DNA of 40,210 nt. Origin: Burkholderia sp. S171 (GTDB taxonomy: Bacteria; Pseudomonadota; Gammaproteobacteria; Burkholderiales; Burkholderiaceae). Shown piece after piece: positions 7,618 to 16,767 of this stretch. Below the pieces are notes generated by a model. That model worked only from the letters and a program-made list of their open reading frames with translations, ran no database searches and was not told the DNA's origin. How positions within the stretch are numbered: position 1 is the stretch's first letter; each line of letters opens with the position of its first letter. Made by a program: the position numbers and the translations under genes. The DNA lies in contig NZ_LMUF01000041.1 in NCBI RefSeq assembly GCF_009766085.1, forward strand, positions 15,154 to 55,363, in the 5' to 3' direction.

Positions 7618-9285
7618 ATGGCCCAATACGTTTTCACCATGAACCGCGTCGGCAAGATCGTGCCGCCAAAACGCCAGATCCTGAAAGACATCTCGCTGTC
7701 GTTTTTCCCGGGCGCCAAGATCGGCCTGCTCGGCCTGAACGGCTCGGGTAAATCGACGCTGATCCGCATCATGGCGGGCGTCGACAAGGACATCGAAGGC
7801 GAAGCCACGCCGATGCCGAACCTGAACATCGGCTATTTGCCGCAGGAACCGCAACTCGATCCGCAGCAAACCGTGCGCGAAGCCGTTGAAGACGGCCTCG
7901 GCGAAGTTTTCAGCGCGCAAAAGAATCTCGATGCGATCTACGCGGCCTACGCGGAACCGGACGCAGACTTCGACGCCCTCGCCGCCGATCAAGCCAAATA
8001 CGAAGCCATCCTCGCGACCAGCGACGGCGGCACGCCCGAGCAACAGCTCGAAGTCGCCGCTGACGCGCTGCGGCTGCCCGCGTGGGACGCGAAGATCGAA
8101 CATTTGTCGGGCGGCGAAAAGCGTCGTGTGGCGCTGTGCAAATTGCTGTTGCAAAAGCCCGACATGCTGCTGCTCGACGAACCGACCAACCACCTGGACG
8201 CTGAATCGGTGGACTGGCTCGAACAATTCCTGACGCGCTATCCGGGCACGGTCGTGGCGGTCACCCACGATCGTTATTTCCTCGATAACGCCGCCGAGTG
8301 GATTCTCGAACTCGACCGCGGCCACGGCATTCCGTGGAAGGGCAACTACAGCAGCTGGCTCGACCAGAAGCAGGACAGGCTGAAGCAGGAAGAATCGACG
8401 GAATCGGCGCGTCAGAAGGCGCTGAAGAAAGAACTGGAATGGGTGCGCCAGAACCCGAAGGGACGTCAGGCGAAGTCGAAGGCGCGTATTGCCCGCTTCG
8501 AGGAACTCAACAGCCAGGAATACCAGAAGCGCAACGAAACGCAGGAAATCTTCATCCCGGTTGGCGAGCGGCTGGGCAATGAGGTTATCGAATTCAAGAA
8601 CGTCAGTAAGGCTTATGGCGACCGTTTGTTGATCGATAACCTGAACATGAAGATCCCGGCAGGCGCGATTGTCGGAATTATCGGGCCGAATGGCGCAGGG
8701 AAATCCACGTTATTCCGCATGCTGACAGGCAAGGAGCAACCAGATTCGGGCGAGATCGTGACCGGGCCGACCGTGAAGCTGGCTTACGTGGATCAAAGCC
8801 GCGATGCGCTCAACGCCAACAAGACCGTGTTCGAAGAAATTTCGGGCGGCGCGGACGTGCTGACGGTGGGCAAGTACGAAACGCCGTCGCGGGCGTATAT
8901 CGGCCGCTTCAACTTCAAGGGCGGCGATCAGGCGAAAACGGTCGGCGCGTTGTCGGGCGGTGAACGCGGCCGCCTGCATCTGGCGAAGACGCTGATTGAA
9001 GGCGGCAATGTGCTGCTGCTGGATGAGCCGTCGAACGACCTGGACGTTGAAACCTTACGCGCACTGGAAGACGCGTTGCTGGAATTCGCGGGATCGGTGA
9101 TGGTGATCTCGCACGATCGTTGGTTCCTCGACCGGATCGCGACGCACATCATCGCGTTTGAAGGGGATTCGCAAGTGACCTTCTTCGACGGCAACTATCA
9201 AGAGTACGAAGCCGACAAGCGTAATCGTCTGGGCGAAGAGGCGGCAAAGCCGAAACGCCTGCGCTATAAGCCAATCGTCCGATAA
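7618..9285 (+). CDS. ettA: Energy-dependent translational throttle protein EttA (ABC-F ATPase)
   Basis: The 555-residue protein contains two ABC ATPase domains and no membrane segments. Walker A motifs are GLNGSGKST (39-47) and GPNGAGKST (from about 356). Signatures LSGGEKRRVAL and LSGGERGRLHL are each followed by a Walker B (LLLDEPTNHLD, LLLDEPSNDLD). A charged linker between the domains (about 245-320) is the P-site tRNA interaction motif of ABC-F proteins. The length matches E. coli EttA (555). EttA binds the ribosomal E site and gates the first peptide bond according to ATP/ADP ratio. The ATG at 7618 is the only start consistent with MAQYVFTMNRVGKIVPPKR, the typical EttA N-terminus. The Shine-Dalgarno is weak. 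Confidence 0.95.
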   Translation: MAQYVFTMNRVGKIVPPKRQILKDISLSFFPGAKIGLLGLNGSGKSTLIRIMAGVDKDIEGEATPMPNLNIGYLPQEPQLDPQQTVREAVEDGLGEVFSAQKNLDAIYAAYAEPDADFDALAADQAKYEAILATSDGGTPEQQLEVAADALRLPAWDAKIEHLSGGEKRRVALCKLLLQKPDMLLLDEPTNHLDAESVDWLEQFLTRYPGTVVAVTHDRYFLDNAAEWILELDRGHGIPWKGNYSSWLDQKQDRLKQEESTESARQKALKKELEWVRQNPKGRQAKSKARIARFEELNSQEYQKRNETQEIFIPVGERLGNEVIEFKNVSKAYGDRLLIDNLNMKIPAGAIVGIIGPNGAGKSTLFRMLTGKEQPDSGEIVTGPTVKLAYVDQSRDALNANKTVFEEISGGADVLTVGKYETPSRAYIGRFNFKGGDQAKTVGALSGGERGRLHLAKTLIEGGNVLLLDEPSNDLDVETLRALEDALLEFAGSVMVISHDRWFLDRIATHIIAFEGDSQVTFFDGNYQEYEADKRNRLGEEAAKPKRLRYKPIVR

Positions 9286-9320
9286 GCACGGCAAGGGCCG
9301 ACAACAACGCACCGGATCGC

Positions 9321-9338
9321 CGCCCGCTCGGGCGGCCT
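9321..9338 (+). repeat. GC-rich hairpin between ettA and the AsmA-like gene
   Basis: GCCGCCC and GGGCGGC pair around GCTC just upstream of the next gene's ribosome-binding site. No T-run follows, so it is an RNA hairpin rather than a clear terminator. Confidence 0.45.
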
Positions 9339-9355
9339 GGATGGGGGACATCGGG

Positions 9356-10474
9356 ATGGCGGGTACAAAGGCGCAACGCGTGGCGCTGTGGGTGGGCGCA
9401 GTCATCGTGGTGTTGCTGTCGGCGGCCATAGGCGGCGGATTTCTCGTCGCGCATGAAATGAAGGCGCGCGTGCTCGAAGCGCTCGGGCCGCTCGGCTCGG
9501 TTGAGGATATTGATGTGGGTTATGCGCGGATCACGTTGAGCCGCGTGCGTCTGCGCGGCCCGCAAGGCTGGCCCACCGACGACACGATGCGCGCCGAGCG
9601 CGTGACGTTGAATATCGATATGCGCGCCCTTCTGAGCAATCGCGTGCATCTGCAACACGTGACGGTGGACGGCTTTTATCTCTCGGTTGCCCGTTTCGCC
9701 GATGGCCGCGTCGAATTGCTGCCCAATCTCCGGCAGTCGACGCGCGAGGCCCAGGCGGCGTCAAGCGAAGCCGCCGCACACGCGCAGGAAGACCGGCTGA
9801 TCGATCACGTCACGTTTGAACGCGGCGCGATGGAGTTCTTCGATGCATCCGTGCAAACGCCGCCCTACAGGATCCTGATTTCCGACGCGCGGGCCAATGT
9901 CGATAACCTGCATCTCCCCGCGCTCACCGATCCGACCACGCTCGATATGACCGGTTCGATCAAGGGACCGTCGCACACGGGCACGGTCGCGTTCAACGGC
10001 TGGATGAAAATAGCGAACAAGGATTCGCAGACGCACACGACCTTGCACAACGTCGACATTGTTACGCTCGATCCGTATCTGCTGAGGAAAGCGGGCGCGA
10101 AGACGAGCATCACGGGCGGTACGCTCGACCTTACGCTCGACGCCACGGTGCATGACTACCGTATCCACGCGCCCGGTTCGGTCACGCTGAACCGGCTGCA
10201 GTTATCGGATAGCGGTAATCCGCTCGACACCTTCCTCACCATTCCGACGAAGCTAGCGGTTGCCGCGCTAAAGAATCACGATCAGATCAAGCTGGATTTC
10301 GAGCTCGACGGCGACCTGCGCGATCCCAAGTTCTTGCTCAACGAAAGCTTGATGAAAAAGCTGGCGACGGGCTTCGCAAAGGTGGTGGGCGTGAACACCG
10401 AAGGCGTGGCTAAAAACGCCGGCGGCGTGGTGAAAAGCATCGGCGACACGCTCAAGAATCTGTTCGGAAAGTGA
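9356..10474 (+). CDS. AsmA/DUF748-like membrane-anchored protein
   Basis: The 372-residue product has one N-terminal transmembrane segment (about 9-32, VALWVGAVIVVLLSAAIGG) and then a long beta-rich periplasmic region. The order 'gene for a helix anchor, then V-x-D-I-x-V-G-Y-A-R-I-T, then ...V-x-L-x-G-x-x-G-W' resembles the AsmA and DUF748 families, which belong to the bridge-like lipid or outer-membrane assembly proteins. The start at 9356 is chosen over the ATG at 9341 because GGGGGA precedes it by 7 bases. It begins 70 bases after ettA on the same strand and may be read through from it. Function in this organism is inferred only at family level. Confidence 0.7.
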   Translation: MAGTKAQRVALWVGAVIVVLLSAAIGGGFLVAHEMKARVLEALGPLGSVEDIDVGYARITLSRVRLRGPQGWPTDDTMRAERVTLNIDMRALLSNRVHLQHVTVDGFYLSVARFADGRVELLPNLRQSTREAQAASSEAAAHAQEDRLIDHVTFERGAMEFFDASVQTPPYRILISDARANVDNLHLPALTDPTTLDMTGSIKGPSHTGTVAFNGWMKIANKDSQTHTTLHNVDIVTLDPYLLRKAGAKTSITGGTLDLTLDATVHDYRIHAPGSVTLNRLQLSDSGNPLDTFLTIPTKLAVAALKNHDQIKLDFELDGDLRDPKFLLNESLMKKLATGFAKVVGVNTEGVAKNAGGVVKSIGDTLKNLFGK

Positions 10475-11098
10475 TCACACGGGCAAACCGAGCGCCCTCA
10501 ATCGCGCTTCGGTCTGCTCAGGATTCGTGTGATGTACAGCGTTCCAGCCAAGCGCGGAGGCGGCCTGGATGTTCTTCGCGTTGTCATCGATAAAAACGAT
10601 TTCCTGTGGCTGAATGCCCGGAAGATGCTTTTCAATCTCAGCCCACATCAACGCGAAAATCGCCGGATCGGGTTTGGCAACCAGCACGCGCCCTGACACC
10701 ACCACCTCGCAAAAACGCTGCAGCACCGGGAACCGCTCCCACGCCCAAGGGAACGTTTCAGCGGACCAGTTGGTGAGGCCGAACAGCGGCACATCAGCCG
10801 CTTCGAGCTTGTCGACCAGTGCGACGCCGTCTTCCAACACGCCCCCCAACATTTCCTGCCAGCGCTCGTAAAACGCGCGGATCAGAGCTTCATGCTCGGG
10901 AAACCTGGCGATGAGTTCAGCGTTGCCATCGGCGATAGTTTGCCCTGCGTCCTGCTGCAGCACCCAGTCCATCGCGACCACGTTGTCCATGAACCAGCGT
11001 CGTTCAGTGGCATCGGGAATCAGCCGGCTGTACACATACTCCGGATTCCAGTCGATCAACACGCCGCCGAAATCAAACACCACCGCCTTGATCGCCAT
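10475..11098 (-). CDS. HAD-superfamily (subfamily IA) hydrolase
   Basis: The product is 207 residues. Motif I is VFDFGGVLIDWN; the nucleophile Asp is present, and the second acidic residue is Gly, as in several HAD-IA phosphatases. Motif II is LTNWS, the motif III lysine lies in VAKPDPAIF, and motif IV is FIDDNAKNI. It is probably a small-molecule phosphatase or haloacid dehalogenase-like enzyme; the substrate is unknown. The start at 11098 is chosen because motif I begins at residue 7 and GGAG lies upstream; the longer frame to 11167 overlaps the upstream gene. It starts 16 bases after the aminopeptidase stop, so the two form an operon. Its stop abuts the AsmA-like stop (convergent). Confidence 0.87.
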   Translation of the reverse strand: MAIKAVVFDFGGVLIDWNPEYVYSRLIPDATERRWFMDNVVAMDWVLQQDAGQTIADGNAELIARFPEHEALIRAFYERWQEMLGGVLEDGVALVDKLEAADVPLFGLTNWSAETFPWAWERFPVLQRFCEVVVSGRVLVAKPDPAIFALMWAEIEKHLPGIQPQEIVFIDDNAKNIQAASALGWNAVHHTNPEQTEARLRALGLPV

Positions 11099-11114
11099 TC
11101 GCTTAGAGCTCCGT

Positions 11115-12935
11115 TCAGATTGCCTGCGTGCGTTTTTCGAGCCACGCTTTCGCCGCGCCGGACACATGCGGCGAGACGCGTGCGAGGACCGTTGCGTGAT
11201 AATCGTTGAGCCACGCGCGTTCGTCGTCGCGCAGCAACGTCAGGTCAATGCAGCGTGTGTCGATAGGACACAACGTCAGCGTTTCGAACTTGAGGAAATC
11301 GCCGAATTCGGTTTTACCGGCGGGCTCGTTCATCACCAGGTTTTCGATCCGAATACCCCATTTCCCCGGCCGATAAAGCCCCGGTTCGATCGACGTGATC
11401 ATGCCGTCTTCCATCGCCGTGTACGGCTCGGCCGGCGCGTAGTGCGAGATGACCTGCGGGCCTTCGTGCACATTCAGGAAATAGCCGACGCCATGCCCCG
11501 TGCCATGTCCGTAATCCGCGCCGGCTTCCCAGATTGGCGCGCGAGCGATGGCGTCGAGCATGGGTGAACGAATGCCGCGCGGGAAATGCGCCCGCGACAA
11601 CGCGATCGTCCCCTTCAGTACGATAGTGAAGTCACGTTTGTGCTCGGCTGTAATCGTGCCGATAGGCACAACGCGCGTGATATCCGTCGTACCGCTCACG
11701 TATTGACCGCCCGAATCGATCAGCAGCAAGCCATTGCCTTCGATCACCGAATGCGAGGCTTCGGTCGCGCGGTAATGCGGCATCGCGCCATTCGAATTGA
11801 AGCCGGCGATAGTCGCAAAACTCAACGTCACGAAACCTGGCCGGCGCGCGCGCGCGGCCGTCAATTTTTCGTCGATGGTGAGTTCCGTGATCGTCTCGCG
11901 CCCAAGCGTCTCTTCGAACCACGCGAAGAACTCGGCGAGCGCCGCGCCGTCCTGTTCCATGGTCGCGCGGATATGCGCCGCGTCGGCTGCGCTCTTGCGC
12001 GACTTGGCGAATGTCGATGGGTTCACCGCTTCCACAATCTTCACTTCCGCCGGCACTTTCTCGAGCGAGCCAAATGTGATCCGGCGCGGATCGATGAGCA
12101 ACGTGGAGCCCGCGGGCAACCCGGCAAGCGCTTTGGCAACGGCGGAATACGGCTCGACGCGCACGTTCTCCGTCAGCAGTGACGCCTTGAGATCAGCGGG
12201 AATCTTGCCATCGCCGACGAACAATGCGGCGTCATCCAGTCCGATCAACGCGTGCGCCACGAACACGGGGTTGTAGGTGACATCGGCGCCGCGCAGGTTG
12301 AACAGCCACGCGAGATCGTCGAGCGTCGAGATGAAATGCCATTGCGCGCCCTTCTCGCGCATCACGCGCCGCACTTCCGCCAGCTTTTCCGGACGCGTGA
12401 CGCTCGCCTGGGGCGCGACGTGTTCGTACACGCTCTCCGATGGCAAACCCGGCCGCTCCGGCCAGACGGCATCGAGCAGATCCAGGTCCGTGCGCAACAC
12501 GATCCCGCGCGCCGTCAGCGCCTCCTTCAGCGCCCGCGCCGCCGCCACGCCGAGCACGGCGCCATCGACGGCCACCGTCTCGCCGGGCGCCACGTTCTCC
12601 GCGAGCCAGTCCACATGCGGCGCGGATTGCTGCCCGGCCATCATCTTCATCAATTCGATACCGGTCCCGGCCAGTTGCGCCTCGGCCATCGTCCAGTAAC
12701 GGCTGTCGACCCACACGCCGGCGAAATCGGCGGTCACGACCAGCGTTCCCACCGAACCGGTGAATCCTGACAGCCATTGCCGCCCCTGCCAGTGCTCCGG
12801 CAGGTATTCGGAGATGTGCGGGTCCGACGAAGGCACCAGCACGGCAGCCAGCGCCTCACGCGCCATGGCGCCGCGCAGCAATTCGATACGCCGGGCGAAA
12901 GTCTGGCCATCGGGGGAATTCAGTCGATCGTTCAT
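11115..12935 (-). CDS. Aminopeptidase P-family (Xaa-Pro) metallopeptidase
   Basis: The 606-residue, three-domain enzyme resembles the long cytosolic aminopeptidase P (APP1) rather than the 440-residue E. coli PepP. Two N-terminal creatinase-like domains precede a C-terminal pita-bread domain. The metal ligands are visible: the two Asp in DSGGQYVSGTTDITR, His in GHGTGHGVGYFLNVHEGP, Glu in TSIEPGLY and Glu in GIRIENLV. It removes an N-terminal residue preceding proline, probably during cytoplasmic peptide turnover. AGGTGA about 6 bases before the ATG supports the start. The gene lies between a small membrane protein gene (71-base gap) and the HAD hydrolase (16-base gap), all leftward, so a three-gene transcript is likely. 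Confidence 0.92.
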   Translation of the reverse strand: MNDRLNSPDGQTFARRIELLRGAMAREALAAVLVPSSDPHISEYLPEHWQGRQWLSGFTGSVGTLVVTADFAGVWVDSRYWTMAEAQLAGTGIELMKMMAGQQSAPHVDWLAENVAPGETVAVDGAVLGVAAARALKEALTARGIVLRTDLDLLDAVWPERPGLPSESVYEHVAPQASVTRPEKLAEVRRVMREKGAQWHFISTLDDLAWLFNLRGADVTYNPVFVAHALIGLDDAALFVGDGKIPADLKASLLTENVRVEPYSAVAKALAGLPAGSTLLIDPRRITFGSLEKVPAEVKIVEAVNPSTFAKSRKSAADAAHIRATMEQDGAALAEFFAWFEETLGRETITELTIDEKLTAARARRPGFVTLSFATIAGFNSNGAMPHYRATEASHSVIEGNGLLLIDSGGQYVSGTTDITRVVPIGTITAEHKRDFTIVLKGTIALSRAHFPRGIRSPMLDAIARAPIWEAGADYGHGTGHGVGYFLNVHEGPQVISHYAPAEPYTAMEDGMITSIEPGLYRPGKWGIRIENLVMNEPAGKTEFGDFLKFETLTLCPIDTRCIDLTLLRDDERAWLNDYHATVLARVSPHVSGAAKAWLEKRTQAI

Positions 12936-13006
12936 GGAGTCACCTGCAGAATTTTTTTACTACGTCGAACAAGTCGAACCATAAGACCGGCAGCGGTCAG
13001 CAGCGT

Positions 13007-13270
13007 TCAGCGCCGCGACGCCAGCCCTACCGTGACGGTCACGGCGATCAGCGCCAACAGCGCGCACGCAAGCCATTCAAGGGAGTCGCCATCGTGGAAT
13101 GCGCCGGTGATGTTGCCGAGCATTTTCGCGACCATCGCCGCCATCATGCCCGCGAGTCCCGCCGCCCAAAGCCTGCCGAATGGCCTTGAGACCAAACGCC
13201 GCAACGGATGCAGCCACCAGCCGGCCAGCCCGACCACCAAACCGAGAAATACGATCCCAGGCCACCCCAT
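13007..13270 (-). CDS. Small membrane protein, GlsB/YeaQ/YmgE-like
   Basis: The 87-residue product has three hydrophobic segments (about 4-20, 36-52 and 65-82). The opening MGWPGIVFLGLVVGLAGWWL and the Gly-rich middle segment resemble transglycosylase-associated proteins of the GlsB/YeaQ family, usually linked to stress responses. The match is by pattern only; the usual GGxxGTxxxGxxGA signature is degenerate, so it could be an unrelated membrane protein. There is no clear ribosome-binding site. It lies upstream of, and on the same strand as, the aminopeptidase P gene. Confidence 0.5.
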   Translation of the reverse strand: MGWPGIVFLGLVVGLAGWWLHPLRRLVSRPFGRLWAAGLAGMMAAMVAKMLGNITGAFHDGDSLEWLACALLALIAVTVTVGLASRR

Positions 13271-13471
13271 TAACGGCGCGTTCCAGCGGAATTAAGATTA
13301 AACCTATGGGTTGAATCGGATCGGTGAACTAGCATTTTCGGTTCTGTAAACCTAGAAGGTCTGGAAGGCGTTTGCAGCGTAGCGGATGAGTTTAGGGGGC
13401 TGGAATGGCGATGGCAAGCAAGTGCCGCGCCGCCCGGCCTGCGCTCACCGCGCGCGGCAACGTCGGAAATC

Positions 13472-14221
13472 ATGCGAATCGCCATCATCGACGCGGACGT
13501 TCAGCACGCCGCACTCATCCGCCGGACGCTTGTCCTGGACGGCCATTTTTGCCATTTCTTCCCCACCGCGCCCGTTTTGCTGGACCGGATGAGGCACGAC
13601 ACATTCGACCTGCTGATCGCGGCCAATGAAACGCGCGACATGATCGGCGCGGAAATCATCGAACGGGTCAGGCAACTGGCGCCGCAGCTTCCCATCGTGC
13701 TGATCGCGGCGAGCCAGAGCGAAGACGACATGGTCGCGTGCCTGAAAGCCGGCGCCGACGATTGCGTCGCCAAACCCGTGCGCTGCGTCGAACTGGCCGC
13801 CCGCGTGGAAGTGCTCGCGCGCCGAAGCGCCGTCCGCACGCCCGCCGCCGAGCATTTCGGCGAGTATCGGTTCAATGCGTCGGAGTTGAGCGTCAGTTTC
13901 CTGGATCATCGAGTTTTGCTCACACCGAAGGAATTCCGCTTCGCCCGGTTGCTGTTCACGAACCTGTCGCGCGCCGTGTCTCGTGCACACATCATGGAAG
14001 TGGTGTGGCCACGCGGGAGCGACATGGCGTCGCGGACACTCGATACCCACGCGTCACGCCTACGCACGAAATTGCATCTTCGGCCAGACACCGGTTACCG
14101 GCTGACGCCGCTGTACGGCTACGGTTACCAGCTGGACCGGATTGAACCGGACTATATTCCTGGCGGCATGCCTGGCATAGGTTTCCCGGCAGGAACTGAA
14201 GAAATCCGCGAAAGGCTATAA
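13472..14221 (+). CDS. OmpR/PhoB-type response regulator with degenerate receiver
   Basis: The 249-residue product has an N-terminal CheY-like fold (1-115) and a C-terminal winged-helix DNA-binding domain (about 130-225) with VLLTPKEFRFARLLFTN and the recognition region SRAHIMEVVWPR...RTLDTHASRLRTKL. In the receiver the beta-3 end reads FDLLIAANETRD where family members have xDLxLLDLxLP, so Ala sits at the phospho-acceptor position. The conserved lysine is kept in VAKPV. No histidine kinase is adjacent. It therefore probably works without aspartyl phosphorylation, or senses by other means. The stop overlaps a TATAAT at 14217-14222, and hemA begins 51 bases later. Regulation of hemA is possible but untested. 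The role is otherwise unknown. Confidence 0.85.
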   Translation: MRIAIIDADVQHAALIRRTLVLDGHFCHFFPTAPVLLDRMRHDTFDLLIAANETRDMIGAEIIERVRQLAPQLPIVLIAASQSEDDMVACLKAGADDCVAKPVRCVELAARVEVLARRSAVRTPAAEHFGEYRFNASELSVSFLDHRVLLTPKEFRFARLLFTNLSRAVSRAHIMEVVWPRGSDMASRTLDTHASRLRTKLHLRPDTGYRLTPLYGYGYQLDRIEPDYIPGGMPGIGFPAGTEEIRERL

Positions 14222-14222
14222 T
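14217..14222 (+). promoter_or_regulatory. hemA: Consensus -10 box upstream of hemA
   Basis: TATAAT overlaps the stop codon of the upstream regulator, 50 bases before the hemA start. No strong -35 box is seen at 16-18 bases, so an activator or another sigma factor might be needed. The transcript start would fall near 14229. Confidence 0.45.
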
Positions 14223-14271
14223 ATCGGGCTAAATTCCAAGGTTCCCAAGGCCATCGGATCAGGCCCACAAC

Positions 14272-15585
14272 ATGCAGCTCCTCGCGATCGGAATCAACCA
14301 CCACACTGCGCCTGTCGCCTTGCGCGAACGCGTGGCGTTTCCGCTCGATCAGATCAAACCAGCGCTCGGCGCGCTGAAAGATCTGTGGCTGGGGTCGCTG
14401 GGGAAGACTGCGCCGGAAGCCGCGATCCTGTCGACGTGCAACCGCACGGAGCTGTATTGCGCCACCGACGACAAAGCTGCCCGCGACGCCGCCATCCATT
14501 GGCTGTCCAAGTATCACAACCTGGCGGTCTCCGAACTCGCACCGCACGTCTACGCGCTGCCGCAGTCCGAAGCGGTGCGGCACGCGTTTCGCGTCGCCTC
14601 CGGGCTCGATTCCATGGTGCTCGGCGAGACGCAGATTGTCGGCCAGATGAAGGATGCGGTACGCACGGCGTCCGAAGCCGGCGCGCTTGGCACGTATCTG
14701 AACCAGTTGTTCCAGCGTACTTTCGCCGTTGCGAAGGAAGTGCGCACGACAACTGAAATTGGGGCGCAATCTGTTTCCATGGCTGCTGCGGCCGTGCGCC
14801 TCGCGCAGCGCATCTTCGAAAACATTTCGGGCCAGCGCGTGCTGTTCATTGGCGCGGGTGAAATGATCGAGCTATGCGCGACGCATTTTGCCGCGCAAAA
14901 GCCGCGCGAACTCGTCGTCGCGAACCGCACTGCGGAACGCGGCGAAAAGCTCGCTGAACGCTTCAACGGCCGCTCCATTCCCCTCTCCGAGCTGCCCGCG
15001 CGCATGCACGAGTTCGACATCATCGTGTCGTGCACGGCATCCACCTTGCCGATCATCGGGCTTGGCGCGGTCGAACGGGCCGTCAAGGCGCGTCGTCATC
15101 GGCCGATTTTCATGGTGGATCTCGCCGTGCCGCGCGACATCGAGCCCGAAGTGGGCAAGCTGCAGGACGTCTTCCTCTATACCGTCGATGACCTCGGCGC
15201 CATCGTTCGCGAAGGCAGCGCGTCCCGTCAGGCGGCGGTGGCGCAGGCGGAATCGATCATCGACACCCGCGTGCAGAACTTCATGCAATGGCTCGACGCA
15301 CGCAGCATCGTGCCGGTGATCCGCCACATGCACACGCAAGCCGATGCAATGCGCCGCGCCGAAGTCGAACGCGCCCGCAAAATGCTCGCGCGTGGCGACG
15401 ACCCCGCAGCGGTGCTCGAAGCGCTGTCGCAGTCGCTGACGAACAAGTTGATCCACGGCCCCACGCACGCGCTCAGCCGTGCCAGCCGCGAGAATCGCGA
15501 CCAGCTCATCGACCTGATGGGCGGACTTTACAAACACGGCCATCCGTCCGGATCGAACGAACCATCCGATCCGTCGGAAACTTAG
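14272..15585 (+). CDS. hemA: Glutamyl-tRNA reductase
   Basis: The 437-residue protein begins MQLLAIGINHHTAPVALRER, the conserved N-terminal block. The catalytic cysteine is Cys56 in STCNRTELYC. The segment LGETQIVGQMKDA belongs to the catalytic domain, VLFIGAGEMIEL is the NADPH Rossmann motif, and the C-terminal third is the dimerisation domain. The enzyme reduces glutamyl-tRNA to glutamate-1-semialdehyde, the first committed step of tetrapyrrole synthesis by the C5 pathway. That beta-proteobacteria use the C5 route is established knowledge. It heads a cluster with prfA and prmC, an arrangement conserved in many proteobacteria. The first ATG is used and fits the conserved N-terminus. Confidence 0.97.
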   Translation: MQLLAIGINHHTAPVALRERVAFPLDQIKPALGALKDLWLGSLGKTAPEAAILSTCNRTELYCATDDKAARDAAIHWLSKYHNLAVSELAPHVYALPQSEAVRHAFRVASGLDSMVLGETQIVGQMKDAVRTASEAGALGTYLNQLFQRTFAVAKEVRTTTEIGAQSVSMAAAAVRLAQRIFENISGQRVLFIGAGEMIELCATHFAAQKPRELVVANRTAERGEKLAERFNGRSIPLSELPARMHEFDIIVSCTASTLPIIGLGAVERAVKARRHRPIFMVDLAVPRDIEPEVGKLQDVFLYTVDDLGAIVREGSASRQAAVAQAESIIDTRVQNFMQWLDARSIVPVIRHMHTQADAMRRAEVERARKMLARGDDPAAVLEALSQSLTNKLIHGPTHALSRASRENRDQLIDLMGGLYKHGHPSGSNEPSDPSET

Positions 15586-15663
15586 CGCCCCTCTCGCTTC
15601 TCCTCTTCGGCTGCACCGCATGCGAGCATTTTTGCGGTCGCGTTCCTGATCGCTGTCTTCTCC

Positions 15664-15676
15664 GGAGCTTCGCTCC
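15664..15676 (+). repeat. Small hairpin just upstream of prfA
   Basis: GGAGC and GCTCC flank a 3-base loop, ending 8 bases before the prfA ATG. It could occlude the start region; prfA has no obvious Shine-Dalgarno otherwise. Confidence 0.35.
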
Positions 15677-15684
15677 AGCCCTCC

Positions 15685-16767
15685 ATGAAAACGAGCATGC
15701 AAAACAAGCTCGACCAGTTGACTACCCGGCTGGCCGAACTCAATGACCTGATGAGCCGCGAAGATGTGACCGCCGATATGGATCAGTATCGGAAGATCAC
15801 GCGCGAAAACGCCGAAATCGGGCCGGTCGTGGAGCAATACGCGTTGTGGCGGCAAGCGTCGAACGACGAAACCACCGCCATGGAACTGCTCTCCGACCCG
15901 TCCATGCGCGATTTCGCCGAAGAAGAAATTGGCGAGGCGCGTGAGCGGATGGTTGCCATCGAGCGCGATCTGCAAGCCATGTTGCTGCCGAAAGATCCAA
16001 ACGATGACCGCAACATCTTCATCGAAATCCGCGCGGGCACGGGCGGCGACGAATCCGCGCTATTCGCAGGCGACTTGTTGCGCATGTATCTTCGATACGC
16101 CGAGCGTAATCGCTGGGCGGTCGAAATGATGTCGGAAAGCGGCTCCGATCTCGGTGGTTATAAAGAAGTGATCGTGCGGATCGCGGGCCAGAACGTGTAC
16201 TCGAAGCTGAAGTTCGAATCGGGCGGCCATCGCGTGCAGCGGGTGCCGGCGACCGAAACGCAGGGGCGCATTCACACGTCGGCGTGCACGGTGGCCGTGA
16301 TGCCCGAAGCCGATGAAATTGGCGAAGTGGTGATCAATCCGGCGGACTTGCGTATCGATACCTTCCGGGCTTCCGGCGCGGGCGGCCAACACATCAACAA
16401 GACTGATTCAGCCGTGCGCGTCACGCATTTGCCGACGGGAATTGTTGTGGAATGCCAGGACGACCGCTCGCAGCACAAGAACAAGGATCGCGCGTTGAAG
16501 GTCCTCGCGGCGCGGATCATGGACAAGCAGTATCACGAGCAGCATGCGAAGGAAGCGGCCACGCGCAAGAGCCTGATCGGCTCGGGCGATCGCTCGGAAC
16601 GGATCCGCACGTATAACTTCCCGCAGGGGCGAATGACGGATCACCGGATCAACCTGACGCTGTATAAGCTCGACGCGATCATGGATGGCGATATCGACGA
16701 CCTGGTTGCGGCGCTCGTCAGCGAACATCAGGCCGAATTGCTGGCGGCACTGGGCGACGCGGAATGA
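15685..16767 (+). CDS. prfA: Peptide chain release factor 1
   Basis: The product has 360 residues, the usual RF1 length. The stop-codon recognition tripeptide PAT is at 188-190, which distinguishes RF1 from RF2 (SPF). The GGQ motif at 233-235 in ASGAGGQHINKTDSAVR catalyses peptidyl-tRNA hydrolysis. RF1 releases chains at UAA and UAG. The next gene, prmC, encodes the methyltransferase that modifies the GGQ glutamine, and the two genes overlap by four bases (ATGA), a sign of translational coupling. MKTSMQNKLDQL is taken as the start; a second Met at 15697 is an alternative because neither has a strong ribosome-binding site. Confidence 0.97.
   Translation: MKTSMQNKLDQLTTRLAELNDLMSREDVTADMDQYRKITRENAEIGPVVEQYALWRQASNDETTAMELLSDPSMRDFAEEEIGEARERMVAIERDLQAMLLPKDPNDDRNIFIEIRAGTGGDESALFAGDLLRMYLRYAERNRWAVEMMSESGSDLGGYKEVIVRIAGQNVYSKLKFESGGHRVQRVPATETQGRIHTSACTVAVMPEADEIGEVVINPADLRIDTFRASGAGGQHINKTDSAVRVTHLPTGIVVECQDDRSQHKNKDRALKVLAARIMDKQYHEQHAKEAATRKSLIGSGDRSERIRTYNFPQGRMTDHRINLTLYKLDAIMDGDIDDLVAALVSEHQAELLAALGDAE

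Noticed and set aside
9321..9338. Hairpin after ettA as a terminator
   Set aside because: No T-run follows and the next gene starts at once on the same strand, so I list it only as a hairpin.
11586..12777. Several long frames within aminopeptidase P on both strands
   Set aside because: All lie inside a gene with intact metal ligands and have Arg-rich, motif-free translations.
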